DNA from: Chitinophaga vietnamensis
Lineage (GTDB): Bacteria; Bacteroidota; Bacteroidia; Chitinophagales; Chitinophagaceae
Assembly (NCBI RefSeq): GCF_902167635.1
Contig: NZ_CABHMS010000010.1
Location: 1 to 64,000, forward strand
Direction of reading: 5' to 3'
DNA length: 64,000 nucleotides
Shown: positions 63,174 through 64,000 of the stretch, in pieces
How the letters are laid out: every line of letters starts with the position of its first letter
How positions within the stretch are numbered: position 1 is the first letter of the stretch
The notes under the pieces: generated by a model
What the model was told of the DNA's origin: nothing
What the model saw: only the letters and a program-made list of their open reading frames with translations
The model's database searches: none
Translations under genes and position numbers: made by a program

Positions 63174-64000
63174 TTGAAAATACTTGTCCTGCACTGCCTA
63201 TGCGCCTTCTGGGGGCTAGGGTTATGTGCACAGGATAAGCCATATATTTTCGACAGCTATAGTGTCAATGAAGGCCTTTCCCAGAGCTCTGTTTCCGATA
63301 TCACGCAGGATGAGCAAGGCTTTATGTGGATCGCTACCCGCGACGGCATCAACCGCTTCGATGGCTATACTTTCAATGAATACCGTTACAAGCCCAGCTC
63401 GCAACCGCGCACCGGCGAAGGCAAAGGCGAACTGGTACCCAGGAGCACTACGGGCAACCGTGCGGTGATCAACCGTTTCGACCTCAAAGGTTATAAAGGC
63501 TATTCTTTCTTCAAAGACAGCCGCCGGCAATTGCTGCTGGCGCATAACAACGGTATCAGCATCTACGACAAATATCGCAACAGCTTCCGCTCACTGATGG
63601 AAGATACCACTTATGTGAATGCGAAAGAGCGGGATGCCAATATGAAGTTCAAGATATTGGGAGAAGATTCCGCCACCAATACCCTCTGGGTATGGCGCCC
63701 CATGAGAGGCGTGTATGTGCTGGATAAAAGCAGCCCGGAGAAAAGCAACGGGATGTATCCCACCAAACGTATCATCACCTATCCCTTGCAGTTCCAGCAA
63801 AGAGGCATCATTCCCAATGCGGTGATCAAAGACGGCGATAACATCTGGATGAACTGTGAGCCGGGAGAACTGCTGGCATTGAATATCCGCAACCTCCGCC
63901 TGTTTACCTACTGTGTGCCGGGCGTAGGCACCCGCCCCGTGATGCGCAATCTCAACAAGGATTCCATGCTCATCGTGAGCAGTGGTCACATCACCATCTT
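63174..64000 (+). CDS. Two-component regulator propeller protein (partial)
   Basis: The frame is open to the window end (at least 275 codons). It starts with a signal peptide (MKILVLHCLCAFWGLGLCAQ if TTG 63174 is used; GTG 63156 is the alternative; no ATG is available near the start). It continues with Reg_prop propeller motifs: NEGLSQSSVSDITQDEQG and FMWIATRDGINRFDGYTF, later NTLWVWRPMRGVYVLD and NIWMNCEPGELLALN. Such proteins have two periplasmic propellers, a Y_Y_Y domain, a TM and a cytoplasmic histidine kinase or DNA-binding output, none of which is visible yet. The sensor target is unknown. Confidence 0.8.
   Translation, partial: MKILVLHCLCAFWGLGLCAQDKPYIFDSYSVNEGLSQSSVSDITQDEQGFMWIATRDGINRFDGYTFNEYRYKPSSQPRTGEGKGELVPRSTTGNRAVINRFDLKGYKGYSFFKDSRRQLLLAHNNGISIYDKYRNSFRSLMEDTTYVNAKERDANMKFKILGEDSATNTLWVWRPMRGVYVLDKSSPEKSNGMYPTKRIITYPLQFQQRGIIPNAVIKDGDNIWMNCEPGELLALNIRNLRLFTYCVPGVGTRPVMRNLNKDSMLIVSSGHITI

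Overview
The window is a stretch of chromosome from a member of the Bacteroidota, most likely Chitinophagaceae and probably Chitinophaga-like. The signs are a SusC/SusD pair, TonB-dependent outer-membrane proteins, lineage-typical families (DUF5723, DUF4294, DUF4295, DUF4382-like), BshB1, a general lack of Shine-Dalgarno sequences, and Bacteroidota-type promoters (TTTG, about 20 nt, TAnnTTTG). I see no tRNA or rRNA gene, transposase, prophage or CRISPR array. All family calls come from reading the translations; no search was run.

Layout. 109-2621: a secreted GH35 beta-galactosidase and a two-CBS protein. 2783-17492: a complete NADH:quinone oxidoreductase operon nuoA-B-CD-E-F-G-H-I-J-K-L-M-N. 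Its fused nuoCD, 900-residue NuoG with the N7 cysteine motif, and subunit lengths are like the E. coli enzyme. It closes with a strong hairpin. 17535-21641 (minus): an outer-membrane beta-barrel receptor, a small lipoprotein and aspartate kinase. 21785-25438 (plus): class I fructose-1,6-bisphosphatase, a CAP-domain lipoprotein, an ABC ATPase, a DinB/YfiT-like protein and a Nudix hydrolase. 25439-29270 (minus): a TonB-like protein, a DUF5723 protein and FolC. 29383-30606: an MFS transporter. 30749-35264 (minus): SusD/SusC, with a divergent AraC-type regulator at 35535. 36461-39416 (minus): a compact three-gene operon of an arginase-family hydrolase, a membrane protein and an unusual radical SAM protein.

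39611-46672 (plus): CcmE (CxxxY type) and CcmF for cytochrome c maturation, an alpha/beta hydrolase, a DUF4294 protein, a small secreted protein, BshB1 (bacillithiol synthesis) and a class A beta-lactamase-like protein. 47068-48288: AhpC/AhpD peroxide defence. 48482-50345: rpmB-rpmG-DUF4295-ftsY. 50535-56824: a JmjC-like cupin, RimO, a DEAD-box helicase and glycogen branching enzyme. 57039-58951: a DUF4382-like lipoprotein, a MORN-like protein and a 51-residue membrane peptide. 59291-64000: GH31 alpha-glucosidase, a YCF48-like propeller and the start of a two-component-regulator propeller protein that runs off the window.

The structure least explained by genes is a set of AT-rich intergenic elements built from AATCC/GGATT words. 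They occur as single arms inside the nuo operon and as long inverted repeats at gene ends, where one shared 40-nt element supplies the stop codons of two unrelated genes in different frames. Other points worth checking are the nuoCD gene with no ATG/GTG/TTG at its true N-terminus, the arginase-family/radical SAM operon, the rimO leader hairpin, and two small membrane ORFs (39 and 51 residues).
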